DNA of 38,489 bases from contig CAJOIW010000022.1 of the NCBI GenBank assembly GCA_905234845.1, positions 1-38,489 on the forward strand, written 5' to 3'. Source of the DNA: an uncultured Prevotella sp. Lineage in GTDB: Bacteria > Bacteroidota > Bacteroidia > Bacteroidales > Bacteroidaceae. Positions within the stretch are counted from its first letter, which is position 1. Each line of letters opens with the position of its first letter. Shown here one piece after another: positions 15,199-25,741 of this stretch. A program made the translations under genes and the position numbers. The notes beneath the pieces were generated by a model. The model worked only from the letters and a program-made list of their open reading frames with translations. It was not told where the DNA came from and searched no databases.

Positions 15199-15827
15199 TT
15201 TTTATGTTCTCCCTCAAATCGTATAGCTACATTGTTAAATCCCATTGACCGCATTAGATTATGGAATTGCAGGCGGGCGTTCTGTTTCGCAATTTCTATG
15301 TTACTCTCATTCAGACAGCGTTCTTTCATTTGTATGAAAGCACGGGTATACAGTGCTTCGCGTGCTTGATCGTTCCATGTACCACTCTCGAAAAAGGAGA
15401 GAGTGCGAGCCTCGTCTATGAATTGCTCGTCTAATAGCTTAATTGCTGGTAGTGTGGCAATAAGTGAATCACCTTCCTGTTTCAGCCAGTGTTTTTTCAG
15501 ATCTTTCATGTCAACACCAAGGCGCAGAGTACCGTAATAGATGCGTACCAGTTCGTCATCGCCAAAGAAGCCAGTCCGGATTGTGTCTAAAATCTCCTCA
15601 TCATAGACGGAAAGAAACTCCCACTCACCGATCTGCTCTATGGATTGTATCTGGGTTGGGGTTATGTTGATTTTGTTGCTATGATTGATGGATATAAAGT
15701 TGTCTTTATTGAGGTAGACAAGCGTGGTAGCACCAACTATTAATAACATCGTGATGCTAATAATAATCATCCAAAAGGTTTTTGACACCTTATTGACGAA
15801 AAATTGGAAATTATTTTTGTCCTGCAT
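15195..15827 (-). CDS. DUF4230 membrane-anchored protein
   Basis: Protein of 210 residues with one N-terminal transmembrane helix (about 17-36) and the rest probably extracytoplasmic. It shows the DUF4230 pattern: an early IEQIGEWEFLSVYDEEI strand, YYGTLRLGVDM, then LPAIKLLDEQFID and a C-terminal helix MKERCLNESNIEIAKQNAR ending in MGFNNVAIRFE. Function unknown. It lies 7 bp after a second DUF4230 gene and overlaps the symporter start. The pair share the same order of elements, so they look like diverged tandem duplicates. Confidence 0.8.
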   Translation of the reverse strand: MQDKNNFQFFVNKVSKTFWMIIISITMLLIVGATTLVYLNKDNFISINHSNKINITPTQIQSIEQIGEWEFLSVYDEEILDTIRTGFFGDDELVRIYYGTLRLGVDMKDLKKHWLKQEGDSLIATLPAIKLLDEQFIDEARTLSFFESGTWNDQAREALYTRAFIQMKERCLNESNIEIAKQNARLQFHNLMRSMGFNNVAIRFEGEHKK

Positions 15828-15834
15828 TTACAAA

Positions 15835-16494
15835 TTACTTGTCGCTTGTCATTTCTTTTAGTAAATTCTCTAAGGAAAAATCCTTACGGAAGGTTATTGT
15901 GATGTCTTTTTCTTTAAATCCCATTTGAGTAATGATAGGAATGAGTGTACGTGCAGCATTCTCGCGAGCCGTTTCAACGACTCCCATTCTAGGAATGTTG
16001 TTGATAATGACTTGCCGCCCTTGACGTTCGTAAGAGGTGAGTTCTTCATCGCTAAAGTTCCGCCGTGTCAGCGACACATAACGTTTTACCTCATCGTGAC
16101 GGATGCGGGTACTTGTCAAGGTTACTTGTGGGTCGGGTAGTATCAACTCAATTTTATCGCCTTTTCGAATGACATTTTCTTTTGAGAACCTTCCAAAATC
16201 AATGTATGCCTTAATAGTAGCGTCAAGGGGTATGGCTATTTTCCGCTTACCTAAAGGTAGGTCTATGCTGAAATCCTGCTGCATGAAGGTACCGTCTAAC
16301 TTTAGCTGATCGTCGTGAGTAATAATTTTTCTCACATGGTATTCTGCAGCATACAGTTTAGAACATTTCTGTATCTGCATTACCATCATTGGAATCGTAT
16401 CCAATGTGTTTGTACCTGCTTTCTCTTTGTTATTTGAGCATGAAGAGAGCAGTGCTAGTAGCAGAACATATAGGGATAGGTATCTTATAGTCAT
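15835..16494 (-). CDS. DUF4230 lipoprotein
   Basis: Protein of 219 residues with a lipoprotein signal (lipobox LSSC, Cys19) and no acidic export signal at once after the Cys (SNNKEKAG), so possibly kept at the periplasmic face. DUF4230 features: CSKLYAAEYHVRKIITHDD, IPLDATIKAYIDFGRF, GDKIELILPDPQVTLTSTRI and a C-terminal ENAARTLIPIITQMGFKEKDITITF. First gene of the operon with the second DUF4230 protein and the AGCS symporter. Function unknown; the pairing suggests the two proteins form a complex, one lipid-anchored and one helix-anchored. Confidence 0.8.
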   Translation of the reverse strand: MTIRYLSLYVLLLALLSSCSNNKEKAGTNTLDTIPMMVMQIQKCSKLYAAEYHVRKIITHDDQLKLDGTFMQQDFSIDLPLGKRKIAIPLDATIKAYIDFGRFSKENVIRKGDKIELILPDPQVTLTSTRIRHDEVKRYVSLTRRNFSDEELTSYERQGRQVIINNIPRMGVVETARENAARTLIPIITQMGFKEKDITITFRKDFSLENLLKEMTSDK

Positions 16495-16523
16495 ATATAC
16501 AGTTGGCTCTGTTATATTGTTTG

Positions 16524-16531
16524 CAAAATTA
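16524..16531 (-). promoter_or_regulatory. Promoter -7 box for the DUF4230-symporter operon
   Basis: TAATTTTG on the - strand, 30 bp before the start codon at 16494. Confidence 0.55.
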
Positions 16532-16704
16532 CAAAAAATATATCAAATTGTTGCCATTTCTCCCACTTTTTTGGATGGTATTTAAACTTTCTCTTTATTT
16601 TTCCGTCACATTAATGTGAGAAGAGAATAGATGTAGACGTACAAACATTCCGATAGGCACTAAACTGTATTTTTTAATTAATAATTTAAAGAAAGGAACA
16701 TAAA

Positions 16705-17163
16705 ATGAAAAGATTTGTAGTATCGGCCTTTGCCGTATTTGCTTTTTGCACAATGTCGATGGCTCAAATAGCCGATCAAAGACAAGGTCAAGGAAGAATG
16801 TCAAGAGAAGATATGGTGAAACACCGTACCGAACAGATGCAACAGCGTTATGGTCTTGATGAAACTCAGACGGCTAAAGTGCTTGAATTAAACACTAAAT
16901 TTATGGGACAAATGCCGATGGGTGGCCGAAGAGGTGATTTTAGGAATAATCCACGTCCTGCTGGTGGTGACAACAAACGTCCACAAGGTGATCGGCCTCG
17001 CTTTACTCCTGAGCAGCGTGAAGCCCGCATGAAAGAGATGCAAGCCAATCATGAAGCTTATGAGAAAGAATTGCAAGGCATTCTCACGACAGACCAATAT
17101 GCCAAATATCAGGAAGATATCAAGACGATGCGTCAACGTGGTCAGCAGCGCAGAGAACAATAA
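16705..17163 (+). CDS. DUF4890 / Spy-like periplasmic protein
   Basis: Protein of 152 residues with a signal peptide (1-20, cleavage after SMA). The mature part is Gln/Arg/Met/Gly-rich, with two helical stretches (MSREDMVKHRTEQMQQRYGL and FTPEQREARMKEMQANHE) joined by a Gly/Pro-rich linker. This is the DUF4890 style of Bacteroidota and recalls Spy/CpxP LTxxQ proteins (here LDETQ, LTTDQ), which act as periplasmic chaperones or envelope-stress sensors. The function is inferred, not shown. It stands alone on the + strand between two leftward units, with its own terminator at 17200. The ATG follows an AAAGGAACAT purine run. Confidence 0.75.
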   Translation: MKRFVVSAFAVFAFCTMSMAQIADQRQGQGRMSREDMVKHRTEQMQQRYGLDETQTAKVLELNTKFMGQMPMGGRRGDFRNNPRPAGGDNKRPQGDRPRFTPEQREARMKEMQANHEAYEKELQGILTTDQYAKYQEDIKTMRQRGQQRREQ

Positions 17164-17199
17164 CAACAATAGGTGTTAGACATTGTTTATAAGGATGAC

Positions 17200-17233
17200 G
17201 CACCTTCTGCCATAATGGTAGAGGGTGCTTTTT
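17200..17233 (+). terminator. Intrinsic terminator after the DUF4890 gene
   Basis: A 12-bp stem, GCACCTTCTGCC with GGTAGAGGGTGC (two G-U pairs), with an ATAAT loop, followed by TTTTT. On the - strand it could also serve dnaJ. Confidence 0.88.
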
Positions 17234-17273
17234 ATGTGCGTCAGAAACTAATTCTTATAAGGAGGCACAGTGT

Positions 17274-18443
17274 TTAGTTGAAATAATTTTTGAAACGATT
17301 GAAAATAGATTGGCGGGTAGCATTGTCGCCTCGGAAGTTATCGCTATCGCGGAATCGACTAATGGCTTCGTGCTCATCATGACTAAGAGTCTTGGGGATA
17401 TATACACTGATGTTTACGATGAGATCGCCCATGCCGTTGCCGTAGCCTTGTACGGCGGGAAGTCCTTTTCCACGCAGTCGGAGCGTCTTGCCGGGCTGTG
17501 TTCCTGGTTCTATTTTTATTTTTACACGTCCGCCTTCTATGGTGGGAATCTCAACGGTACCACCAAGTGCAGCCGTTGGGAAGTCCAGCAATAGGTTGTA
17601 GATGACATCCTGATGGTCGCGGACGAAAGAGTCTGACGGTTCTTCTTCAATGAAAACTTGGATATTTCCGTTTATACCGTTATGTGGACCAGCATTGCCT
17701 TTACCAGGTACGTTAACAACCATCCCGTCTTCTACACCAGCAGGAATCTTTACCTCGACAACTTCTTCACCTTTGGTTACTCCAGTTCCAGAGCAGTATG
17801 TACATTTGTTTTTAATAACAGTTCCCTCGCCGTGGCAATGGGGACATTCTTGTTGGGTCTGCATCATACCGAGCATCGTGCGGACAGTTTTAACCACAAC
17901 ACCTTGGCCATGACAAGTGGGACATGTCTCAGAGCCACTTCCGTTTTGCGCACCAGTCCCATGACAATGACTACACATCACATCTTTTTTTACTTTGAAT
18001 TTTTTAGTAACCCCTGTCAGGACTTCTTGGAGTGATAACTTTACTTTCAGCCTTAGGTCGCTTCCACGATATTGTCGGCTCCGTGAACCGCCGAATCCGC
18101 CAAACCCGCTGCGAAAACTGCCATGTCCTCCGCCGAAAAGATCACCGAAAATGTCGCCGAAATTACTGAATATATCATCAACGGAGAATCCACCACCAGA
18201 AAATCCACCGAATCCGCCAGGAGCGTCAAAGCCAAATTGGTCATACTGCTGGCGTTTCTGAGGATCGTGGAGCACATCGTAGGCTTCAGCGGCTTCTTTG
18301 AATTTCTCTTCAGCCTCTTTGTTTCCGGGATTGCGGTCAGGGTGATACTTGATAGCAATCTTCCGATATGCTTTTTTTATCTCGTCTTCTGTGGCTTTTT
18401 TGTCCACACCGAGAACTTCGTAATAGTCTCTTTTCTGTGCCAT
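17274..18443 (-). CDS. dnaJ: Chaperone protein DnaJ
   Basis: Protein of 389 residues, full type I DnaJ. J domain (1-70) with HPD in KYHPDRNPG, a Gly/Phe-rich region (about 75-125), zinc-binding domain with four CxxCxGxG units ([32 protein letters not shown]) and the C-terminal substrate-binding domains. It stimulates DnaK ATPase and delivers unfolded proteins. It follows grpE by 23 bp in the same operon; dnaK is not in the window. Confidence 0.97.
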   Translation of the reverse strand: MAQKRDYYEVLGVDKKATEDEIKKAYRKIAIKYHPDRNPGNKEAEEKFKEAAEAYDVLHDPQKRQQYDQFGFDAPGGFGGFSGGGFSVDDIFSNFGDIFGDLFGGGHGSFRSGFGGFGGSRSRQYRGSDLRLKVKLSLQEVLTGVTKKFKVKKDVMCSHCHGTGAQNGSGSETCPTCHGQGVVVKTVRTMLGMMQTQQECPHCHGEGTVIKNKCTYCSGTGVTKGEEVVEVKIPAGVEDGMVVNVPGKGNAGPHNGINGNIQVFIEEEPSDSFVRDHQDVIYNLLLDFPTAALGGTVEIPTIEGGRVKIKIEPGTQPGKTLRLRGKGLPAVQGYGNGMGDLIVNISVYIPKTLSHDEHEAISRFRDSDNFRGDNATRQSIFNRFKNYFN

Positions 18444-18466
18444 ATTATTATAGCTAACTTATGAAA

Positions 18467-19090
18467 TCATGTACCGACTGCTACTTTTGCGTGACGAATG
18501 ACTTTGTCGTTTAGCATATAGCCTGTTTGTATGCAATCGATGACTTTTCCTTTTTTCTCATCTTCTATTCCAGGAACCATGGCTACAGCTTCGTGAAAGT
18601 CGACATCGAAGTCTTTGCCGTCAGTGTCAATTTTTTTCACGCCAAGTCCCTCAAGTGTCTTCAGAAATTTCTTAAAAATGAGTTCCATTCCTTCTCTGAT
18701 GGCTTCTGTATCATCGGAATGTGTATCTGTAAGTGCGCGCTCAAAATCATCGAGAATCGGGAGTATAGCTGTAATGGCTTTTTCTCCGCCGTTCAAGATA
18801 AGTTCGGTCTTTTCTTTCAGAGTGCGTTTCTTATAGTTTTCAAATTCGGCAATTGTCCGCAAGAGTTGGTCGCGTAGCTTGGCATTTTCCTCTTGAGCGG
18901 CTTCCAAAGGGTCTTTTTCTTCGGTTTCTACTTCCACGTCGACGTCGTTGTCGGCAACTTCGGCTGTAAACTCTTCTGTTTCAGTTGTGTTGTCACAATT
19001 CTCTGAAGTTTCGTTTCCTTGCACAGTGCGAACATTATCTTCGTTGTTTTGTTCTGTGTATGCTGTTTCTGGTTCTTCTTTCTTGCTCAT
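18467..19090 (-). CDS. grpE: Nucleotide exchange factor GrpE
   Basis: Protein of 207 residues. The first 65 residues are Glu/Asp/Thr-rich and disordered, followed by the long coiled-coil (AAQEENAKLRDQLLRTIAEFENYKKRT) and the C-terminal beta domain with the conserved DFHEAVAMVPG and GYMLNDKVIRHAKVAV. It releases ADP from DnaK. First gene of grpE-dnaJ. The acidic N-terminal extension is longer than in E. coli. Confidence 0.96.
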   Translation of the reverse strand: MSKKEEPETAYTEQNNEDNVRTVQGNETSENCDNTTETEEFTAEVADNDVDVEVETEEKDPLEAAQEENAKLRDQLLRTIAEFENYKKRTLKEKTELILNGGEKAITAILPILDDFERALTDTHSDDTEAIREGMELIFKKFLKTLEGLGVKKIDTDGKDFDVDFHEAVAMVPGIEDEKKGKVIDCIQTGYMLNDKVIRHAKVAVGT

Positions 19091-19137
19091 AGTCTTATGC
19101 TTTTTTATAATTAATTAGCAAATAGTGTGCCAAAACA

Positions 19138-19179
19138 AGCAAAATGCCGCAAGTAAATGTTTACTGTCGGCATTTTGCT
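19138..19179 (-). terminator. Long hairpin terminator between the ABC-F gene and grpE
   Basis: AGCAAAATGCCG (19138-19149) pairs perfectly with CGGCATTTTGCT (19168-19179), with a 2x2 internal bulge and an inner AGTAAA/TTTACT stem. On the - strand it is followed by TGTTTTGG. It would end the ABC-F transcript. Confidence 0.75.
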
Positions 19180-19215
19180 CATTGAATTATGACCTGGATG
19201 TAACCGCATTTGTAG

Positions 19216-20916
<1,701 letters not shown>

Positions 20917-21047
20917 TTAAAAAAGCGAAAAACACAGGATGGATAGCTAAGTAAGGTTCCACCTTATATATATACTACAACTTGACGTCGTGTAAAATTA
21001 AGTCAGACGGAGCTACTTCATATACAATAGATGACCCTTCATTGTGC

Positions 21048-21191
21048 AAAGACAGTATTTCGTGAACTAAAAGCTAAGGTTTTATCAAGTAATAGTATAT
21101 ATTTTACCCGGTAATATATATACTTTTACTGAGTAATATATATACTTTTACTCAGTAATATATATACTATTACTTTGTGAAAGATAGTTTC
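21048..21191. repeat. Array B: helically phased dyads with a 22-bp core tandem
   Basis: Units of 22 bp start at 21089 (diverged), 21111, 21133 and 21155; the last three begin GTAATATATATAC. Joints between units form dyads TTACCCGGTAA (centre 21109), TTACTGAGTAA (21131) and TTACTCAGTAA (21153), where both arms change together. Flanking 13-mers in the same phase are AAAGACAGTATTT (21048-21060), AAAGCTAAGGTTT (21070-21082) and GAAAGATAGTTTC (21179-21191). The rest of the 20875-21281 gap (about 20941-21047 and 21192-21281) has no gene that I can support. Confidence 0.75.
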
Positions 21192-21281
21192 CCGCATCGT
21201 GATGGGTCGTTTTTCAGTTTGTGGGAGGATGTTTGTTGTTATAGTGGCAATTAGGAAGAGCTTGTTGGTGTTTTAATAGAC

Positions 21282-22463
21282 CTAATGCGTAGATGTCCAC
21301 CAGGCGGTTTGCTGTTTGGAAGTGCTGATGCTTTCGTTTGTGGAAGGGTCGCTGATTGCGAGGCCTGAAAAATGGTGGAGTGGGAGAATGGTTTTACCTG
21401 CTGCGGAATAAATATTTTCCGTAGCTGCTTTGCATATAACTAGTTTGGCAAGTTGTTCCTCAAAACGGGCATAGAGGTCGCGGCGCTCACCGCAGAGGTA
21501 GTCTGCATAGTCGCCGAAGTCGAAATAAATGGTAGGTGTCCAATGGGAAGCATCAAGGTCTTGCAACGATTCTGTCTGCGACGTGTCGAATATGCATTGG
21601 CTATTTATTTCGTGCATAAGGATAGCCATATTGTCGACTTGTCGCAGGTCTGTAACGGCCAGTGTGCCGTAGGGCATGGGCCGATTATCGTTTTTGTAGT
21701 TTTCGTAGAAGTGAAGGAATTGCTGGCATATGGCAGTATAGTCAGGCAAGGGGGAGGTCAGAATGGGAAACAATAGATGATAAGGCATTCCGTAGGCCAT
21801 AATCTCGCTTGTGGAGGCAATAAGGTAGTCGGCTGTGTGACGCAAGTCGTAGGCCACTTCAATGGTGGAAAGATAACAATCGTCGAAAAGGATAAACTGC
21901 ATATGCATGTCGGCAAGGTCGATGGCTCTGGCAAGAGTGGCTATTTCTATTTGGTAGAGACCGCTGGTGCCTCCGAAATATCGGGTGGCGCGTGCTTTCG
22001 CAGAGTGTTTGACAGGTAGCCATCCCTCACCGTGACTTCCCACAATGAGGGCATATTGGTGTGCTGGTGCTGATACTTTAGTGTCGTTCAGAATGTTGGC
22101 AATTCCTTCGACGGTAGATAATGCGGGTTGGTTGTATCGGTAGAGCGTGTCTCGGTGGCATTGACCATTTCGGTAGGCAATATCGACAAGTGCGGCACGT
22201 GAGGATGTAAGGGAGATGAAAACGAGCAGACGACAATCTCTTAATCCGCCAGCATTGGCTATCGCCTGCTCAATATCGCTTATATTTTGCTGGAAGTTGG
22301 CGTACAGATTATTGTTGTCTCCACTATAGGGCAAAAACATGAGAATTGTTTTTTCTGCTGTGGTGGGCACCTTTGGAGAAGGCTCGTCATGATGAGAACA
22401 GGAGAAAAACAGAAAGAGGGACAACAATAGAAGTCCCTCTATGATAGTTTTTCTTTCAGGCAT
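21282..22463 (-). CDS. Clostripain-family (C11) cysteine protease lipoprotein
   Basis: Protein of 393 residues with a lipoprotein signal peptide ([10 protein letters not shown]). The peptidase C11 core has [13 protein letters not shown] near the start, the catalytic His in IVGSHGEGW (about His144) and the catalytic Cys in LFDDCYLS (about Cys196), the clan CD His-Cys dyad. Members usually cleave after Arg or Lys. Residues HDEP after the lipidated Cys are mildly acidic, so surface export is possible. Start: the ATG at 22463 has AAGGAG six bases upstream; an ATG at 22475 is also in frame. Either start overlaps the end of valS, so the two are co-transcribed. Target unknown. Confidence 0.85.
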   Translation of the reverse strand: MPERKTIIEGLLLLSLFLFFSCSHHDEPSPKVPTTAEKTILMFLPYSGDNNNLYANFQQNISDIEQAIANAGGLRDCRLLVFISLTSSRAALVDIAYRNGQCHRDTLYRYNQPALSTVEGIANILNDTKVSAPAHQYALIVGSHGEGWLPVKHSAKARATRYFGGTSGLYQIEIATLARAIDLADMHMQFILFDDCYLSTIEVAYDLRHTADYLIASTSEIMAYGMPYHLLFPILTSPLPDYTAICQQFLHFYENYKNDNRPMPYGTLAVTDLRQVDNMAILMHEINSQCIFDTSQTESLQDLDASHWTPTIYFDFGDYADYLCGERRDLYARFEEQLAKLVICKAATENIYSAAGKTILPLHHFSGLAISDPSTNESISTSKQQTAWWTSTH

Positions 22464-25170
22464 TTTCTCCTTCATTTTTTCTCAATTCTTCGAGCGTGGC
22501 CTTGAGCGCAGCAATTTTTTCTTCGCTATCAGCTTGCTTCTTGCGTTCCATGGCTACGACAGTTTCAGGTGCATTTTGTACGAAGCGTTCGTTGGCGAGT
22601 TTCTTCTTTATACCAACAAGGAAACCTTCAAGGTGTTTCAATTGTGCCTCAGCTTTTTCAATTTCGGCATCAATATCAATGAGAGAACCCAGAGGAACGG
22701 CATATTCGTCGGTGCCGACCATGAAGGCCGATGCGTCGGCAGGTTTTTCTGGGCAAATCTCAATGCTTTCAAGGTTGGCCATCTTCGCGATGACGTCATT
22801 AAAGTCGGTGTATCGGTTGTTGCCGATAGTCAACAATTGGAGCTTCTCTTTAGGTGCGATGTTCTTCTGATTACGAACGGTACGTATGCCCGAAACAATC
22901 TGTTTCACTTGCTCAAAATCGGTAATAAGCTGGAGGTCTTCTTCCGTTGGAGTTTCAAGTTTCAGACACTCACGCATGATGCTGTCACCAGGGTCGCGGT
23001 CATAAAGATGCTGCCACAGCTCTTCGGTGATAAAGGGCATGAACGGGTGGAGCATCTTAAGTAATGCGTCGAAGAATCGGAGTGTCTGTTCGTAGGTTTC
23101 TTTGTTAACGGGTTGTGCCTTACCGTTGATATATGCAGGTTTCACCATTTCAAGATACCATGCGGAGAACTCATCCCAGAACAGCTTATAAACAGTCATT
23201 AGGGCATCGCTGATACGATATTTAGAGAAGTGGTCGTTAATCTCGGCGTTAGCCTGTCTCAACTTTGCCTCCATCCATCTAATGGCAATGTCGTTTTTAT
23301 TTTTATTAGATATTTCTTCAACCTGCCATCCTTTTACAAGTCGGAAGGCATTCCATATTTTGTTGTTGAAGTTGCGGCCTTGTTCGCAGAGCGTTTCGTC
23401 GAATAGAATATCGTTGCCGGCAGGAGCAGAGAGCATCATACCCATGCGGACTCCGTCGGCCCCAAACTTATCGATAAGTTCGATTGGGTCAGGACTATTA
23501 CCGAGACTCTTTGACATTTTACGACCAAGTTTGTCGCGTACAATACCTGTAAAATAGACATTCTTGAAAGGGTACTTTTCCATGTACTCCTCACCTGCCA
23601 TGATCATACGGGCAACCCAGAAAAAGATGATGTCGGGGGCTGTTACTAGATCTGAGGTAGGGTAGTAGTATGAAATCTCTTTGTTGCCAGGATTGTTGAT
23701 GCCGTCGAAGAGACTAATGGGCCAAAGCCATGAGCTAAACCAGGTGTCAAGGGCATCTTCGTCTTGTCTTAGGTCTGAGATCTGAAGATTGGTATTACCG
23801 CTTTCCTTACGGGCGAGAGCAAGAGCTTCTTCTGCGGTCTCGGCAACCACGAATTTCTCTTCGTCATAATAATAGGCAGGAATACGGTGGCCCCACCATA
23901 ATTGTCTACTGATGCACCAGTCTTGTATGTTTTCTAACCAGTTACGATAGGTGTTCACATACTTTTGCGGATAGAAGTGCATTTCGCCTTCAATAACGGG
24001 CTTGAGGGCAATCTCAGCAAAATGCTCCATTCTTAAGAACCATTGGAGAGAGAGGCGCGGTTCTATAGCTGTATCAGGATTGCGCTCGGAATAGCCGACT
24101 TTATTCACATAGTCTTCAACACGTTCCAATAGTCCCGCTTCTTCTAGGTCTTTGGCAATCTGGCGGCGGCAATCAAAGCGATCCATGCCGACATAGAGCG
24201 GACTCTGCTCAGAGATGGTGCCATCGGCGTTGAAGATGTCAATGGTTTCAAGGTTGTGAGCCTTACCTAACATGTGGTCATTGGTGTCGTGGGCTGGGGT
24301 GACTTTTAGACATCCGGTGCCGAACTCTATGTCAACATAGCGGTCTTCGATAACGGGAATCTCGCGACCGACAAGCGGCACTATGACATGATGTCCCTTC
24401 AGCCATTGATTCTTCGGGTCTTTGGGGTTGATACACATGGCTGTGTCCCCCATAATAGTCTCCGGTCGTGTGGTAGCAACTACTGCATAGTACCCATTCT
24501 CGTCTTTGTGGACGACATTGCCTTCGGCTTGAACATCTTTAGAAGCTTCAATATCTTTGACATAATACTTCAGATAATAAAGCTTGGAGTGTTCTTCCTT
24601 ATAGATAACCTCTTCTGTTGAAAGGGCTGTCAGTGCTTTTGGATCCCAGTTTACCATACGTAAGCCACGATAAATATAGCCTTTACGATAGAGGTCAACG
24701 AAAACTTTGATGACACTTTCTGAGCGCTTCTCGTCCATCGTAAAAGCGGTGCGATCCCAGTCGCAGGAGGCTCCGAGGCGACGAAGTTGCTTGAGGATGA
24801 TACCGCCATGTTCGTGAGTCCATTCCCAGGCATGCTTGAGAAACTCATCGCGTGTGAGATCGCTCTTCTTGATACCTTCAGCAGCCAGCTTTTTTACCAC
24901 TTTAGCCTCAGTGGCTATAGAGGCATGGTCGGTACCGGGTACCCAACAGGCATTTTTGCCTTCCATTCGGGCACGTCGTACGAGAATATCTTGAATGGAG
25001 TTGTTCAACATATGCCCCATATGGAGCACACCTGTTACGTTTGGTGGTGGGATGACAATAGTGTAGGGTTCGCGCTTGTCAGGTTGTGAACTGAACAGTT
25101 TGTTGTCAAGCCAATATTGATACCATTTTCCTTCGACCTGTTGCGGGTCGTACTTTGTTGCTAATTCCAT
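22456..25170 (-). CDS. valS: Valyl-tRNA synthetase
   Basis: Protein of 904 residues, a class I synthetase. It has the HIGH-type motif in [10 protein letters not shown] (about 45-54), an editing domain (about 190-330), KMSKS in [14 protein letters not shown] (about 545), the anticodon-binding region, and the C-terminal coiled-coil ([21 protein letters not shown] ... ENA) that marks bacterial ValRS. It charges tRNA-Val. Promoter at 25213-25220. A C11 protease gene is overlapped at the 3' end. Confidence 0.97.
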   Translation of the reverse strand: MELATKYDPQQVEGKWYQYWLDNKLFSSQPDKREPYTIVIPPPNVTGVLHMGHMLNNSIQDILVRRARMEGKNACWVPGTDHASIATEAKVVKKLAAEGIKKSDLTRDEFLKHAWEWTHEHGGIILKQLRRLGASCDWDRTAFTMDEKRSESVIKVFVDLYRKGYIYRGLRMVNWDPKALTALSTEEVIYKEEHSKLYYLKYYVKDIEASKDVQAEGNVVHKDENGYYAVVATTRPETIMGDTAMCINPKDPKNQWLKGHHVIVPLVGREIPVIEDRYVDIEFGTGCLKVTPAHDTNDHMLGKAHNLETIDIFNADGTISEQSPLYVGMDRFDCRRQIAKDLEEAGLLERVEDYVNKVGYSERNPDTAIEPRLSLQWFLRMEHFAEIALKPVIEGEMHFYPQKYVNTYRNWLENIQDWCISRQLWWGHRIPAYYYDEEKFVVAETAEEALALARKESGNTNLQISDLRQDEDALDTWFSSWLWPISLFDGINNPGNKEISYYYPTSDLVTAPDIIFFWVARMIMAGEEYMEKYPFKNVYFTGIVRDKLGRKMSKSLGNSPDPIELIDKFGADGVRMGMMLSAPAGNDILFDETLCEQGRNFNNKIWNAFRLVKGWQVEEISNKNKNDIAIRWMEAKLRQANAEINDHFSKYRISDALMTVYKLFWDEFSAWYLEMVKPAYINGKAQPVNKETYEQTLRFFDALLKMLHPFMPFITEELWQHLYDRDPGDSIMRECLKLETPTEEDLQLITDFEQVKQIVSGIRTVRNQKNIAPKEKLQLLTIGNNRYTDFNDVIAKMANLESIEICPEKPADASAFMVGTDEYAVPLGSLIDIDAEIEKAEAQLKHLEGFLVGIKKKLANERFVQNAPETVVAMERKKQADSEEKIAALKATLEELRKNEGENA

Positions 25171-25212
25171 ATAGTTTTTCTTGTCTTTGTTTCAAAAAGC
25201 TCTAACAGCTTG

Positions 25213-25240
25213 CAAAGGTACAAAAAAATAAGGGAACAAA
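25213..25240 (-). promoter_or_regulatory. Promoter of valS
   Basis: TACCTTTG (25213-25220) as the -7 box with TTTG at 25237-25240 upstream, both on the - strand. The spacing of 16 bp is slightly short. Confidence 0.65.
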
Positions 25241-25273
25241 CGAATAAAGCGAGAAAATAATGAAATGGCTGCC

Positions 25274-25741
25274 CTATGTTTTCCAAAATCGTGCGGTAAT
25301 ATCTGCGAAAGACTGGTCGGGTAGTTGTTTGTAAAGACGTTGGTTGGTTGTGCTGTCTTTGAGACTGCCGAGGTGTGCGATATAGGGTCCTATCTTGATA
25401 TAATCGAAATCAGTCTTGTTTATTTGTGAGGATATAATGGTTCTACCACTATACCATGCAGTGTGGAGGTGTGGATAACGTTCGTGTACGTAGACGGCAA
25501 GTTGGTTAACGGCTTGTGGTTCGGCATCACCACCCATGAAGGCGATGCAAGTAATGTCGGCACCGAACTCTTGAACAAACTGGTCTATGACAGGAGCGGT
25601 GAGAGGACTGCCCGTGTCGCTCCAGAGAAATTTGCTGTGGCATCCTGGGCAGCGACATGGGCAGTTTGAGATGTTAATGGCGAGTGTTACTTCATCAGGG
25701 ATTTCTTGAAAGACAACACCCGTGTTTACGTATTTAAGCAT
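25274..25741 (-). CDS. nrdG: Anaerobic ribonucleotide reductase activating protein
   Basis: Protein of 155 residues, a radical SAM enzyme with the CxxxCxxC cluster in NCPCRCPGCHS (about 27-37). The FMGGDAEP segment is the SAM-binding Gly motif. It makes the glycyl radical on NrdD. Its start overlaps the last 8 bp of nrdD, the usual nrdDG arrangement. Confidence 0.95.
   Translation of the reverse strand: MLKYVNTGVVFQEIPDEVTLAINISNCPCRCPGCHSKFLWSDTGSPLTAPVIDQFVQEFGADITCIAFMGGDAEPQAVNQLAVYVHERYPHLHTAWYSGRTIISSQINKTDFDYIKIGPYIAHLGSLKDSTTNQRLYKQLPDQSFADITARFWKT

Noticed and set aside
22441..23064. 207-residue + strand open frame opposite valS
   Set aside because: Antisense shadow of the conserved ValRS C-terminal region, Phe-rich, no recognisable domain.
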